This document shows, piece after piece, positions 1 to 15,279 of a stretch of DNA of 64,000 bases. The first letter of the stretch is position 1, and each line of letters opens with the position of its first letter. This stretch comes from Neelides folsomi (Eukaryota; Arthropoda; Collembola; Neelipleona; Neelidae): contig JAQGBZ010000116.1 in the NCBI GenBank assembly GCA_034687125.1, positions 62,001 to 126,000 of the forward strand, written 5' to 3'. The notes under the pieces are model-generated. The model worked only from the letters and a program-made list of their open reading frames with translations, did not search any database and was not told the origin of the DNA. The position numbers and the translations under genes are program-made.

Positions 1-3000
1 GGTGTTTTAGCATTTAAGTCATAGTCTATTAAAGTAATTATTCTAACATTGACAAAGGAGTAAAGGAGCATAAGACAATAGAGAATTGTTAGAATCTATA
101 ATTAATTTTAATTTCTTTATAGGTGGCTAATTGAATGGCAAATTCTAGGAATTCTTCACGCCTGCTTTCTCATCTCTTTCGCAATCAATACTTGGTTCGC
201 GATTATCAAGTCATGTTCTATCTCTGAACCTTTTCTTTGTACCGACAAACTTCTGCCTTCCTCCTTACGTCACTCCTTGGGATTCTTCAAATTTCAATTA
301 TTGATTTACTAACCAAAATGGTGAAAAGACGAACCAATATTTGTTTTACTTGATATCTATTTATTCAGATTGAAAAATTTTCGACCACGCCCACAGCTCC
401 ATGTTTTCTCATAAAGAAAGTTTCTTTTTATGTTCTCAATATAATGCATTTGTTTGAGAATGCCTTTTATTCTTATTATTATGTAAATTGTAATAGATTT
501 AATGTAATTTTAGTATAATCTATTTAGGTTATCGAACCCAAGTGAAATTCACGGGTTGATGAATAATCCGAGTGGAATCATTAATTATTTAAATACAAAT
601 CAAATCTAATGTATTTCTACTTACAATTAGTATATTAAGAGTACAACATAGAGGTACATAAAATATGTATTATTTACCTATAGTATATCAATAGAATATA
701 GTATAATACCTACAATATTTGTAATTATTATAGTGACTATTATATTGATTATTATTATATTAATTATTAAATTGTTGAGGTGTATGAGTAATTAAGATAA
801 TTCTATATACCATAAGTACATAGTAGTTATATCCTCAATTTGGGGGTTCCGGGACGTTGAATTGAAGATGCCAGTTCTCGAAATGTCGGAGAGACGAGGT
901 GAGTTCATTAATTCATTATCAAAATCGTGAACGAGATGAACAACCCGTGAAACTTCGATTGTGCCATACTTATAACTCTGTAACATTTACTGGTACATTT
1001 AGTAAATACGTCTTTAATATACAAAGATAATTGTCAATAAGATAGAATATGTAATAAACTTACCTATACATGTACCAACTATTGGTATTATTATAATATG
1101 TATATGGAACTCAAAAACTGTTTTTTGAATTGCTGGATGAATTTCGATCAACTTTAACAATCCTCAACACAACCCATGCACTGTATGTATTCATTCATGA
1201 AATTGAACAACGATCCGTTGAAAATATAAAAATGCTTTAAAATGTTAACAATTTTCTAATCAATTCGCAATTATGCGGGATGATTGACAACGTTTGCATG
1301 CAATCAATACAATCTTGTTAATGTTCACTAGAAAAATTACAAGCACTTATTGTGAATGAGTACAAATAATGGAGTTGAAACAAAGAGCACTTTCTGAAGT
1401 CTCATTTTTATAGGATTTTTCCTTGAGCACTCTCCGTTATTACATCTTATAAATGCTTGATGAATAATTTACCTAATTGTGTCAGTGTGCAAATGTGCCT
1501 CTATGGTATATGCTCTTTTTAAAAATCAGAGTAAAAATAAATTAAGAAAATTCCTCTACTAAAGTTAAAATCTCAACTTTTGTAAATGTCACAAAATGTA
1601 TTAAAGTGTGTAATAATTGAAATAATTTTAAGATCATCGTAATCAACTTTTCAAGTTAGAGAGCGAGTTGCAGCACAAACCAAAGAATTTGTACAATAAA
1701 TGTAATGTTAATCTAATCACTAAATGTAAATTCTTGTAAGAAGAATATTATTTGTAATTAACTTAATTATATTTAGTAGCTCAATGATATCCTACGTTAA
1801 ATAATTCAGTCATTTGTAAGAATTTGTACAATCAATAAGATTCGTATAATACACTTGACGATATTATAAATGGGTTTATTACCGATTTCAACTACCCTTA
1901 TAAAACAGGAGCAATGTTATTTATTAGTTGTTTACTAATTACAATGTAACTCTATGTATTTGGTTAAACCAACGAGGTAATCAATTATGTATATTTAAAT
2001 ACATTGTTACTTACTACTGTAATTATGTAATTCAGCTATTAGGGTATAATACGCCTATTAATAAGTTAGAATAACTGTACACCTGTACACAAAATTTCCA
2101 GAGATCTCAAGTCCGAGCAGATCTTTAAAAGAAATCAAAGCCTTATAAAATTCGGTATTGAGCCAAATAAGCGAAATTGTCCATTTAAAAAGTCAGTATA
2201 CTACATTAAATGCGTTTGCATTTAACCCTTAATTTAAACTTATAATTTTTATATATATAAATTTTTACGAATGTGTATATGACTTGAAATATATACAATT
2301 GGCACCGTTCCGATCCTTTAAAGATTGATTATGAGAAACTTAAGTAAATTATTAAAAAAATGTATTTGGACTGAAACAAAGAATGAATTTTAAGTGTCCG
2401 TGCCGGAACGTTGGAACGTTTCTTCTTTTTAAAAAAATAACAAAGGATAATAAAACACTACACTGATGTTATATGACTTTACAGGGAAAGTTATGTATTT
2501 ATTGAAGTGCCTTGAGAAGCACAATTAAGGTCTTATTAAAGAAATTGCAACATTATACGGCATGCTCGGTAACTTAAATTAGGTATTTAAATTAAGGTTA
2601 ATTGTACTTAAACTTTTAAGATATCGTTAATTATGATACCTACTAATTGTCAATTTAAGATTCTTTACTATACTCACTACCTCGATGGTTAGTTCGGAAA
2701 GTACATTTACTTAATTAGATTCTAAATGGAACCCAATTGGTAGAAAGTCGGCCCAATTCCTGGCATAAATCGGATTACACAATACATAGAATGTAAACAA
2801 GGATTAAGTAAAATACTTCTTAGTTAAACTAACTATACCTCGAGTACTTTTTATACTTAACTCAAAATGAAGAAATAATCTGAAGGATTATGAATTGTCT
2901 CATCAAAGCAGGGGCGTGATATTCATAATGCTAGAATATACATGCTCGAGTCAAATTCGTCTCCGATTTCTTTCTATAATACTATTATCAATAAGATTTC

Positions 3001-4505
3001 ATTTTTATTATGACTCATGGTTTTATTTTCACTCTTACTTTATCCTTCGTAATAATTAAGCTTTTTACTTAATGTTAAATTAGATCAAGAATGTACTCGC
3101 GCTATATCTGTGCAAGAACAAGAATAATGCTACCGTTGTGGTTCTAGTCATTTACTAAAAATTATGTCTGATATTTATTAATTAAATCATGTAAAATTAA
3201 TAGTTTTGTTAATTTAATGTTAGAGGCAAAAATAGTATAAATTACCAGTGTACTGAATTTATTAATCTTTTCATATAAAAATATTATAATTATAACGTAT
3301 AATTATTAACAATATTCGAAAACAGATTAAATTAGTGCTAGCTTGAGTGCTATATGAAAAAAGAGAATTAGAATTTATTCATGTCCTTACTTTAACTACA
3401 ATTATATTAGGATGTGTAATTTACATCTGTAAGAACATGGATGTATTTAGTAACGACGTCACAATTTTATGCTCTTTTAATAAACAATTTTAAAGCTAAG
3501 AGATTTGTACAATCTCTAGCTCATTGCGGTCACAAAACTTAATATTTCCTAAGTCAAATGTTACTAATTTTAAGATAAACGGTGTTAATTTCATACCAAT
3601 TAACAGCATTTAGCTAATTGTAAGTGTGGTAAAATACTGAAAAAGCATTTATTATACTTAAAGTTATAAGCTCATATGAATACTTATGATAAAATGTTTG
3701 TAATATTTAACAATATTATAAGCTTTTTTATTTTGAATAGTTACTTTTTACTTTTTACACTAGAGTGATGTAGGATCTATTTGTTTAAATTACAATGTTC
3801 AACAATGGAATTCAAAATATTGATTACAAATAAAAAATTTTGTTAAGGAATTTGCTATTGTTTTCTGATTGGAACTTCTTAAGGTTAAATTGTGTAACAA
3901 TTAGTAAATTATTATAATACATAATGCAGATGTCTGCTTTATCTCCGTTTAAATGTTAATTAAACACGAGTAGAGTCTCAAATGTTATCACATCTTTAAA
4001 TCTTACTATCTAATGTAACAAGTAGGATAGGGTCATTGAATCAATAAATCATATCAAAAAATTAACAATCCATGATTTATTTTAAAAAAAATCATCAATA
4101 GAGAATGAACATTAATTGGTCAAATAATGAAAATATCAATTGTTTTTAATTATTTTTATTTTGTCAAAAAGATGAGATGAGCATTCAATTTATAGATATT
4201 ATAAACTACTAAATATTTAATAATATGGTGCTTTTCTATCATAGAACATAAATTCATATTGATACTGATACGTTCTACAAATACTACAGGTATATAATTA
4301 TTCAAATATCTAAACATTAAAATAATTCTAGAATATGAATTAACATGGCTAATTAAGGTTAAATACAAATACTGTAAGTTCGATTATCATTGTATATAAA
4401 TCAATTGTTAGGAACTCAAAATAATAAAGCCCTTGAGGTAATCTTATAGATTATTTTTGGTTAATATTATATGGTAAATTAATCCAATCTGGACAATTCG
4501 CATCA
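1..4505. other. AT-rich intergenic region, no gene recognised
   Basis: About 4.5 kb of very AT-rich DNA. Both strands were read for long frames, splice-flanked conserved blocks, tandem repeats and hairpins. Only short frames of AT-rich codon content occur (for example at 792-986 and 4156-4368, both minus), with no family resemblance. The right end holds the 3' flank of the minus-strand CASD1-like gene. Nothing else can be supported. Confidence 0.6.
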
Positions 4506-7500
4506 TTAGAACATTCCATCGTGAATTCCTATAGGTACAAGGATAAGAACAAAGACGAACATATTTCTCAAACATTTCCTCCAGTCTTCCGGCACAAGAT
4601 AAGGTAAAAGAACTTCCGTACATTTATGAATTTCATGTGCTGTGCAAGCAAATACAAATGCTGTCAGCAAAACATTTCCAACCTAACATTAAGTAAAAAA
4701 TTAAAAATTAATGAAAATTAAATGAATGAGAATATTCAATATTTATAAAGTAATTATCGTGATATTTGATATATTACTGGATAAGCAGGTACTAAGACAA
4801 GAACACCGTGACCATCAGCTCCCATCCATACATGATGTTGACCCACAAGTAATTCAACCCAGAATTGGCCAAACCAGGCAAAGAATCCGGAAACTCTTGT
4901 TCTCAACATCCCAGAAACATTTCGCAATAAGATATAGCTCGTTATCTAAAAACACAATTAAAAAAGTAATGAAATTATCAAATTATCAATATATTATTAA
5001 TAAAGATATTTTATATTGCAAATAAGTATTTATATATATATATGTTGTTCAATAATTACGGGAATGGCAACAATGTAAGAGTGAATTTCAATGCACTCGA
5101 GTTGATTTCTACAGAGAAAGGAGAAGATGGAATATCCAGCAACTCCACAGAGAGATAAGAAAACTGTTGAGAGAGAAATCCGCATCGAGAATAAATTCCC
5201 GTGGTTGTCATCTTCCAAAACCTTGTACTTTCTCATAACGTGGTATCCCAATGCCAAAAGCATCCCACATGGCAAGCTATATCTATCAATCTTCCATCGA
5301 GTCCACCATTCATGAATATCATCGTCGGTCGTTACAAATAATGCCTTCCACGGTCTGGTCACAAATACTTTTTCGAAAAATACCTGCGAATTTATAAAAT
5401 CGGTATCTTATGCCTTTTTAGCAATGAAGAAATCACGATATAAATTTGTATTGATCATTCAAATTGTCAAACCTCAGAAATGTATAGAATTGTTACAAAG
5501 CTGAGAATTCCAACAATCTTTAAAATTAAATAAAGATAGTTGAGCGAACTCGCTTCGCAAGTTGTCCATGTTATCCTTGGTGGAAGAGAAAGTGCTACGT
5601 AGACCACAAACGTCCAAAATGACATCAAGGGAATCTTAAATCAAAATCATCTTTTAATCATCTTATAATATTAATAAATAGTAAAATTAAGTAATGGTAT
5701 TTAAGTTTGCTTACAAAGTCATAAAACTGATATGGTCTGTTCATACAAAGACATAAAAGAACAGTCATCAGATTGAGTCGAACTAAGTCAGAGAAGAAGC
5801 GCACAAGAGAATAATCTCCCCTTTGGAGATAGCTAATGAACTCATTCCAACCATGGAGAAAGAGAAATGCTGAGTAGAGAATTTTGACAAACATGAAGAT
5901 TGGGAGAACTTGACTTGCTCCCATCATATTGTAAACTAGGATTAGTAATACCATCCAACCTGTAAAATTAAATAATGAATTTTTAAAACAATTAAACTTG
6001 AAACTATATGTTTTAAAATAAGAATTATTTACCTTTCGTTTCGTTATCTTGATCAAAATGGAGAACTTTGGTGTAAGCGGAATCTTCAGTGAAGAAAATT
6101 CCCAAGACTAGAATGTACACAACAGGTAACCAAAAATTGGTCTGAGTGAAGTATTTATTTTCTTTCATAAACATCGTAGTTCTAAATAAAAAAATAATCG
6201 TCAAGAACAAGAAATAATATAAATTAAAGTACTTAAATATTTATTGAAATTCAATATTTTTAATTACCTATCACATAAGAAAAAGAAAGCCATGATAAGT
6301 GCCAGTTTCGATAAAGCCAGAATGAGGTTGTAAAGAGGATGGGGGTCATAAGTTATGGCTTGGCCCTCTGGATTATTCGTAGAATATCCATTAAACTTTA
6401 AACTATTATATGCGTACTCCTGTTTACCACTGAAAAATCGTTTTTTGATTATAACCGCAATCGCAAGGGCCATACTAAAGACAAAATAGAGACAAAAATT
6501 AACAAATTTAAATTATTAAAACTATTAATGATTAGATTCTTAAAAATTGTTGTTAATTACCAAATGGCGAGAAACGCAAATGTGAACATTTGTAATGAAC
6601 TTATTGGCTCTGAGCTACTACAACATGTAGCGTCATTGTAATTCATGTTATCATTACAATACATGTTCAATAATATCTGGAATAAAATAATATGATGATA
6701 AAGTATAAATTCATCTTTACAGTGTGTTAACGATAATTCAAAATTTAAGAAAATTTATTACCTGAGAATCATGGAATAAAGTTTTGGGTCCTAAATGATA
6801 TCCATCAGGCGTCTCATCAATATTCTCATGTGCTACTAATTTTCCACTTGACCAAATGTCTGCTCGTGAATAACGTAAAACCTAAATTATCAATACAAAT
6901 TAAAAAGTCTTGAAGTTAAAAGACATTTTTTATTAATTAGAAAAAATACTGTAAGGAATAAAGTACCTTAAGTGAATGGTAATTGTAAAAATCAATTTGT
7001 TCATTTGTTAAAGGTGTCCATTCATCATTAAGTTTCTCTGGAGCAACTGGTTCTTGAAGTGCCCAAAGAACCCTCGTTCCCAACTCTGCAAGTCTATCAA
7101 TGTTTACGACCAGATGTGTCAAGCTGGCTGTATAATCCTCCAGAGAAGTTGGATCTAGCGGATCGGATGTTTTAATTGGATGCCCACCACTTGCAATAAC
7201 AGCAACACTGGGCTTATCAGCCGAATTCTAAATAATGATTTTGTAATGATTTAAATCAAATAAACAATTTAACATTTGGATATATTTAATATAATCATTC
7301 AATAAAATATCCATCATACTTTCCATTGTTGTAATGTTGATATCATCGTTTTATTTGGAAATGGTAGCCAAAAGAATTGAACCGTAAGCCCCAATTGACT
7401 CTCATTATAAGAAAGATCCGAGCGTGAAAGATGCTGAGGAGAAATGAAAAACTCCGTAATTTCCGAGTAGGATTTTGGCGAACTTAAATCATTTCTTTTT

Positions 7501-8083
7501 GGCCCTTCATATCCGGGAGATATTTGATGAATGAAAGAATGGTACAATTGTTCGATTCGACTGTCACCGAGAAAAACAAAATAGTTTTTCCCTCCGAGAT
7601 ATTCATTATAGCGCAGGCATCTCCTCGAATCCCTATTAAATCGATACAATAAATTAACGTTTTTTGTAGAAATTTTTGATAAATAGCTAAAATTATAATT
7701 TTTATTCTGGTCATACACAGGTGAGTAGTGATGCATCATACAGCCATAAGGCTGCCAAACTTGGTCGCGGAAATTTCCATCAGAGAGGAGCCATTTACAA
7801 GAATCGATGCCTATTAAAATTAATATGATTATTAATTCGTTAGTTTGTTAAATTCAGATCTTAAAATTAAATATAGGAATCACTCACAGCTTTGAATTAC
7901 ATAATGTTCTATTTAATATTAAAATTAAATACCATGTGCTAGTCTGAGGATGGAGTGATAGAGAACAAAACCACAGACGATGAAAAGGGCAAGGAATTTT
8001 GCATTCTTAGAATTGAATTGTTGAACAAATTCACTTTTAGAACTTCCTCGTTGAATCGTCGGACTCGGTGGTGTTGAAATCAT
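4506..8083 (-). CDS. CASD1: CASD1-like sialate O-acetyltransferase, 12 coding exons
   Basis: Predicted Golgi multipass enzyme related to CASD1, which transfers acetyl from acetyl-CoA to sialic acid (9-O-acetylation). Exons: 7933-8083, 7320-7810, 6967-7227, 6762-6881, 6561-6676, 6268-6474, 6033-6181, 5715-5959, 5473-5634, 5060-5383, 4778-4945 and 4506-4682; they sum to 856 aa, slightly longer than the roughly 800 aa of human CASD1. The N-terminus has a short cytoplasmic part and one membrane anchor (FLALFIVCGFVLY). A lumenal SGNH/PC-esterase domain follows with FVFLGDSRIEQLYHSF (nucleophile Ser near residue 134) and DGYH (Asp/His pair near 327-330), the catalytic triad expected for this family. 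The C-terminal half has many hydrophobic segments and the conserved stretches YILLRNVSGMLRTR and HVWMGADGHGVLVLVP. Start ATG at 8083 is the first in frame. The family is recognised with confidence; the acceptor in this organism is inferred, since sialic acids are scarce in arthropods. Confidence 0.92.
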
Positions 8084-11000
8084 TTTATGTTTTGATAATT
8101 ATTCATGTGACGGATGTCCAATTAATATTTTTGAAAATTTTATTTGAATAAGTACTCCAGCGGTCAAAATGCAACAAATGACTAAAGAGCATCGCTGCTT
8201 TTCAAGCAAGTCTAAAATCAATTAAAAGGCATTGTACAGTTTATAAAATTATAAATAATTTGATAATATCATTTAAGATAACAATGAATGATTAATAATT
8301 GCAAACAAGGATAACAATTAAAGATTGTTATAAACATACTTACCTTTATATTATACTTATCATGCGTAGATATTATATCCAATTATTAAATTTAATAGAA
8401 AAACTCAAGAAGAAAAGCTTAATGATTACTCATCTAAAGTTAAATTATCTCAACGAAATGTTTGGTGGATATTTTGTTAAAGATTAAAGAAGGAAGTGGC
8501 AAAAGTTCATTGATTGATAAGTATAGAATCAAAACTTTTAAATTGCTTATTATAAAGTAACGTTCTTAGATTTGAAAAATTTATAGTCATAATGTATGGA
8601 ATATATGAATTAATTAATATCAATTTAAAAAACTAATTGAAGAAAATGATAATGATGGAAGAAATCAGAAGAATGAAGAATTTGAGAGAAATCAGAGAAA
8701 TGTTGAAGAATAAAAATTGAAGATTTTGTGGAAATACGTTTTCGAATATTGGAAGGTTTGAGATTCTCAAGAACTAGAATCGACAACTTTGTTGAATCAA
8801 AATGAGTCAAAAGTGAGTTTGATCCTCAATAGCCCGAACTGCTTTATAAAATAATTAAAGTTCTAAAAAAAATTTACTAACATTAATTAAAATTTAGCAT
8901 TTACCATATTGGAAATTATGATACTGAATTATTTTATAATTTGTTATGTTTAAATTCTTTTATATCATACTCTTGTTTTCAAATATTAATAAGATGACGC
9001 CAAAGCCAAAATTGAACGTTTTTTTTCAAAACGAAATTTTTTTATAGTTCTAAGACAAATCTAAAGCTTAATCATTGTGAGTAATGATCATGGTCCATTT
9101 CCATTTGGGTTGGTGCTTAAACTCAATAATAATAAAAAAAAAAGAGTTTTCATACTCTTTCTGCCTATACTGTACACAATATCTTTCCATATAATACTTA
9201 TTTCGTATTGTAAAATTAAATGTTAAATTCTTATAGTAGAGGTCATGATTCTAGTCGGATAGCCGGATAGTAAATATCACCAAGTGGTCTTTATTTTCAA
9301 TCTCCACATCAATGTAATACTCAATTCCAATTTCCGTCTCGTATTTTATGGATTGGTGAGCAACGAGCTTTCATCCTATACTTATTACTTTATTACTGTT
9401 ATTCCCCGTTCATATTGCTTTACTCTAATTTATAATTTCAATTCGGGTTACTTATTTTAGAGTATGCGTAGTTTCTCTTTATAACCCTCGTATTACTCTC
9501 CTTTCTTTTATTGTAGGTATTACATAAGGATAGGGTCCATAGCATAGGGTATTACATACATAGTTCTTTCTTTCGTCTCTTTTCTACAGCTTTTCTCTCA
9601 CCAGCGAGAATTGCGTAACTGCCCTCATAAGCTCAAGGTAAGAGAGTCGGGAGTTTAAGAAATTAATTAAATTAATGAAACTGGGGTAGAAGTCACACGG
9701 TTGGGTGAAAGTATTAATGAAGTTTCTTCCAACGACTCTCATTCGCCTCAACTCATCATCAAAAGTTTTCCATGCGTAGGTTTGGGTATCAGATATTCAC
9801 TGAATGAGCCTATGTAATCAAGGTAGACACAACTATGATTTAAAACATCATTGAGATACAAATTATTTAGTCTAGAATAAATTGAGTATACAATACTCTA
9901 TTTATATAATATCGATATAGTAATCATATAGACTGATATCATACTTGTATAAACTTTAGTTACAGATATAATATGTTTACAAAATGTAGATACAACTACC
10001 ATAATATTTATATTAATATTAATGTGAAAAGTTTGCAGAAATGTTCGAAATTGTACAATTTGACCATACGTGTTATAATTGTAGACATTCGGATATGAGG
10101 CTATATTTATAGGAAATTTTAACTGTTTGGTATATAGGTAAGCATTAAAAGTGAAGAATTTAATTGTGATGTCTTCTTTTGGCCTAAAGCTCAAACTCGA
10201 CATTTCTCTCTCCAGAGTGCCATAAAGAGAAACGAATCTCGGAGTTGGCTTTTTCGCGAATCAGAGTTGAGAATTTTTCCTTCCTTCAGTTTCATTTCTC
10301 ATTTCATTACTTCTCGTTCTCTCTCCTTCTCTTTCTCTCTCACGATTGGAATCATATTATTTATTTGTGCGGAATTCTCTCATTCTTTACCTGATTTATA
10401 ATAATTTCAAACATCTGAAACATCTACTAGAATACGTTGAAAACAAGTAAGAATCCTAAGAATTTTCATTATAAAATACTTTACATAACAGAATAAAATA
10501 ACACTACATTGTGCACCCGCAACCAAGTGCCACTATCTCTGCCACCATTATACAATGCGTTTATTTATCAATACAAAATCCTACATTTAGTATGAGATCG
10601 CTATTTAAATCCTTAGATCTTTTAAAATTATATAAAATAATGTAGTTCTACATAAGTTTAAAATCTTCATCCATATCAGTATTATACAAGGATTTTGTAC
10701 TTTAAGATTGTCTTTAACTAGGAAAACCAATTTAATAATTCCATGCAATAATTAACTCCATTTTAACCTATACTGAACATCAATTTCTAATATATACTTA
10801 TTTCTAAAATACAAATCTCATAATCGCATTAAATACTAAACATTTTGCTGTCTTTCGCAGTTTACGATAAGAGTAGAAAATCTATTGTAATTTCCCATTA
10901 AATAATGTTGAATATATTTATTTCTGTAATACGGGATTAAAGATGAGATCACAGGTAGATATTTGAATAGGCAAGAAAGCTTATTTTATTAGTGTGAGCT

Positions 11001-11297
11001 AAATGTAAGAGAAAATCAATTATTACGCTCGTACATTTCACAAAACTCTTATAAATCCTATCCAAGTCTGTATACATTTCATTACATGGATACGGAAAAC
11101 GACACTGTTTGGGCGATATGGGATTTGGGATAGGGCGAAAGTGAACGTGGAGTTTCATGAGAGCGATCGAAAGGAGTAGGAAACTAAAAATTAACTTCGT
11201 TTTGCTCTCATCATTCCATCATTCAAATCCATTACACTTCTGTCGGTTTAACCACCAATTAACTTCTTTTTTCCTCAATTAAAGACCATTGTTAAAC
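8084..11297. other. Intergenic region between divergent CASD1-like and thioesterase genes
   Basis: About 3.2 kb separating two genes transcribed outward, so it must hold both promoters. A pyrimidine-rich tract (CT repeats) lies near 10310-10340. Short frames (8299-8487, 9898-10203, 10949-11158) have no recognisable protein content. No TATA box of convincing position was found for either gene. Confidence 0.5.
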
Positions 11298-12609
<1,312 letters not shown>

Positions 12610-13969
12610 AATGAATCATTCAAATCAAAATTATGATTAAAAAACTAAAATACTGTAAAATTAGCCATTATTGCTCGTAGATTACAAAATAGGAAATAGA
12701 TCATCAAATCAAAAGTTTATACCTAACTGTTAATTAAAATATCAATTGTCAATATATATTAATAGAATATTGGTGTTAAAATCTATGTAAAATCTTTGTG
12801 AATAACCTTTGAACAAATACTATCTTTAAGTTGGCTTATAATATTAATGTTGAAGGGATAATTTAAAACAATAATTACACAGCGAAGCTTTTAATAACTT
12901 AATCGTCTGCATTCTGCCTTTGTAACTAATGTTGAATTTGTAAAATAATAATTATGATGAGTCAACTTTAATGTTAATTGCACAGATATATTATTTAATT
13001 GGCTGAATTTTGGCCAAGATCCTTCCGAATTTAAAATATATGTATCAGGTCTCAAATAAATCATAATACTCTTCAATAAATTTGACGTCTACTAAAATAT
13101 TAATTGTCATTGAGATAAAATGCCAATGTTCGTTATATCACTTAAAATGTACTACCTCTATTCTGATGTTTTTAATTTAAACATTAAACTAATTTAACGA
13201 ATTTGTTTCTAGTTTGTTGAGATTTGCGGATTATCATTTAAATATGACAAAATAAACGGCTATGCTTTCACTGATAATTATCAAATTCTGATAAATTCTT
13301 GAAAAATAATGTAACGTTCTTTGCTTCTGGCGTCCATTATTTTTTATTTTAAAAGGAAAATACAAATTGCCTTTGGAAATATTGCAATCGATAGTTTGAA
13401 ATATTTGTTCCAATTGGTATTTTATTAAATTGGTATACAATATACAATAATTATAAACAAACTAGAAAAATTCGTAAATTAATTTAAGAATATAGTGAAA
13501 GTATGACAGCTTTAAGCATACAATAGAGGTAATTATTTCTATTTATTATTTGATAAAATAGTTAATAAATGATGATCTATTCACGAATAAAAAATGGAAC
13601 GATTATAATAAATTAAGCTTGGATAATTTTTATTAATTTTATTAGATTTCTATATCTAAATTAATGATCTATGGTCTACCTAATTATTTATTTTTATTCA
13701 TGCTTATATTTACAAAATTAGATTAATATTGCACATCAATTTAAATTGCATGCAAATAATTAATATTACATAATACATCAAGATACAAAATATCACAAAG
13801 TAAAGAGAATTTAAGGTTTTATTATGGATAACTACATATTAACTTACTTAATTGTCAGTTGATTAATAAAAAAATAAATGTGTACATTTTAATTTTGTTA
13901 AATTTTAAGAAATATCTCACTAAATTTTGTATTATTATAAAATATTTAATTTTTGTTTTGGTCGACAAG
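12610..13969. other. Convergent intergenic region
   Basis: AT-rich 1.36 kb between the 3' ends of the thioesterase gene (+) and the AT-hook protein gene (-). It should hold both 3' UTRs and polyadenylation signals. No additional coding signal was seen. Confidence 0.5.
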
Positions 13970-15279
13970 CTAAAATTTTTTCTTTTTCATATTCAATAGG
14001 AGCTTTTGCTTCAACGCGAAATTCGACTTGGGTGCTGTATTTTTTTTCATGAGTTGTTGTTTTAATTCTTGTTTCAAATATTCAATTCTAGTTTCATATC
14101 CCGTTTTAACTTGGGAAAGCTCTTTTTCTATAAAACCATTGCCAAATTATTTTTTATCCTTTGTAGTATTCTAAAATCAAAAGAGTTAACAAATTCCTTA
14201 CCCAATTGAAATATTCTTTTTTTGCACATGAAATGAGGATCATCTGGGTCCAAGAAGTCCATAACCGAGGGCCTTGTTTCATTCGGGTTTCTCCAATTTG
14301 GAGAAGTGTTCTGGTTGAAATGATATGTCCCCACGTCTTCTTCGTTAATAACTAAATTGGAGGAATCGTCTTCAGAACTTTCTTCTTTTTTTAAAATACA
14401 TTCGACTGGTATTGGAACGGCGGGCGGAAGAGGTTCAAACAATTTCTTTGCGGCATTTTTCTTCTCGACTTTTTCTTCAGGTGGAACTTTAGTTGGGCTC
14501 TTGGGCTGCGTTGATCTTGGACTTACTCGAATTGATCTCACATTTTTTACTACCGATCCTTTAGACTTTTTATTTGTCTTTTTAGTTGGAACTGGAGATG
14601 TATTTTTCTTGGGTCTTCCTCTTCCTCTCTTTTTTACTGGAGATCTTTTAGTTGGTGAAGGTTTCCCTTTAAGAGAAGATCCACCTTGTTTAATACTTTT
14701 AATTGGCATTTCAACTTCCTCAATGAAAAATGGAAGTTTACCTAAAAAATGAAAACGAATTTGTATGAATTAACGTCGTAAAATAATATAAAGCAAAAAC
14801 ATTGCAGACAAAATACAATGCTTATTAAAATATTATGCTTACTTTGATTAATATTTTGAGGCAAAAATTCTGGTTCTTCAATCCCTTCAAATACTATATT
14901 CTTATCTTCGTCACTTTCGCTTCCGCTATCGATATCAAAATTCAAAGTGATTGGAATATCTGGAACAAATCAAATAATATTTATTAATTAATGATTGTAA
15001 TAATTCTCCCGAGGTCTAGCAAAGAATCAATATATCTGTATTTCAATGTTTTTTTACGATTTGGGATATTTTACTTTCAGTGATAAATATTTTTAAATGA
15101 TTAATCAATGATTATTAATTACCAGGTCGTTCTTCCTTAATGTTAAATGTTCGACTCTCATGATTAAAAGTCGTATTATGTACTGGTTCCAATGAAGATT
15201 TATTGTTTTGAAGTTTTGATTTTTTGTCACTTTTCACCTGCTTGGATGTTGCTTTCGAAGCTGAAGCATTTTTCCTCAT
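13970..15279 (-). CDS. Unknown basic/acidic protein with AT-hook motif, 4 exons
   Basis: Not recognised as a named family. Exons 15123-15279, 14843-14959, 14202-14741 and 13970-14127 join in frame to 323 aa. The first 55 residues are Lys/Ser/Asn-rich. An acidic patch (SGSESDEDKN) follows. The centre is strongly basic and Ser/Pro-rich with an AT-hook core, RGRPKK (in KKRGRGRPKKNTS), and repeated (S/T)P sites (SPTKRSPVKK, SPRSTQPKSPTKVPPEE). The C-terminal part holds PSVMDFLDPDDPHFMCKKR, then a predicted coiled coil (KELSQVKTGYETRIEYLKQE) and a Lys-rich tail. Composition suggests a nuclear, DNA- or chromatin-associated protein, possibly phosphorylated at TP/SP sites. That role is inferred from composition only. 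The intron before the last exon (14128-14201) is only 74 nt and lacks an in-frame stop for much of its length. Confidence 0.75.

Noticed and set aside
14357-14752. 131-codon plus-strand frame with hydrophobic runs
   Set aside because: It is the antisense of the Lys/Ser/Pro-rich exon of the AT-hook gene; the Phe/Gly composition is the reverse complement of that coding bias.
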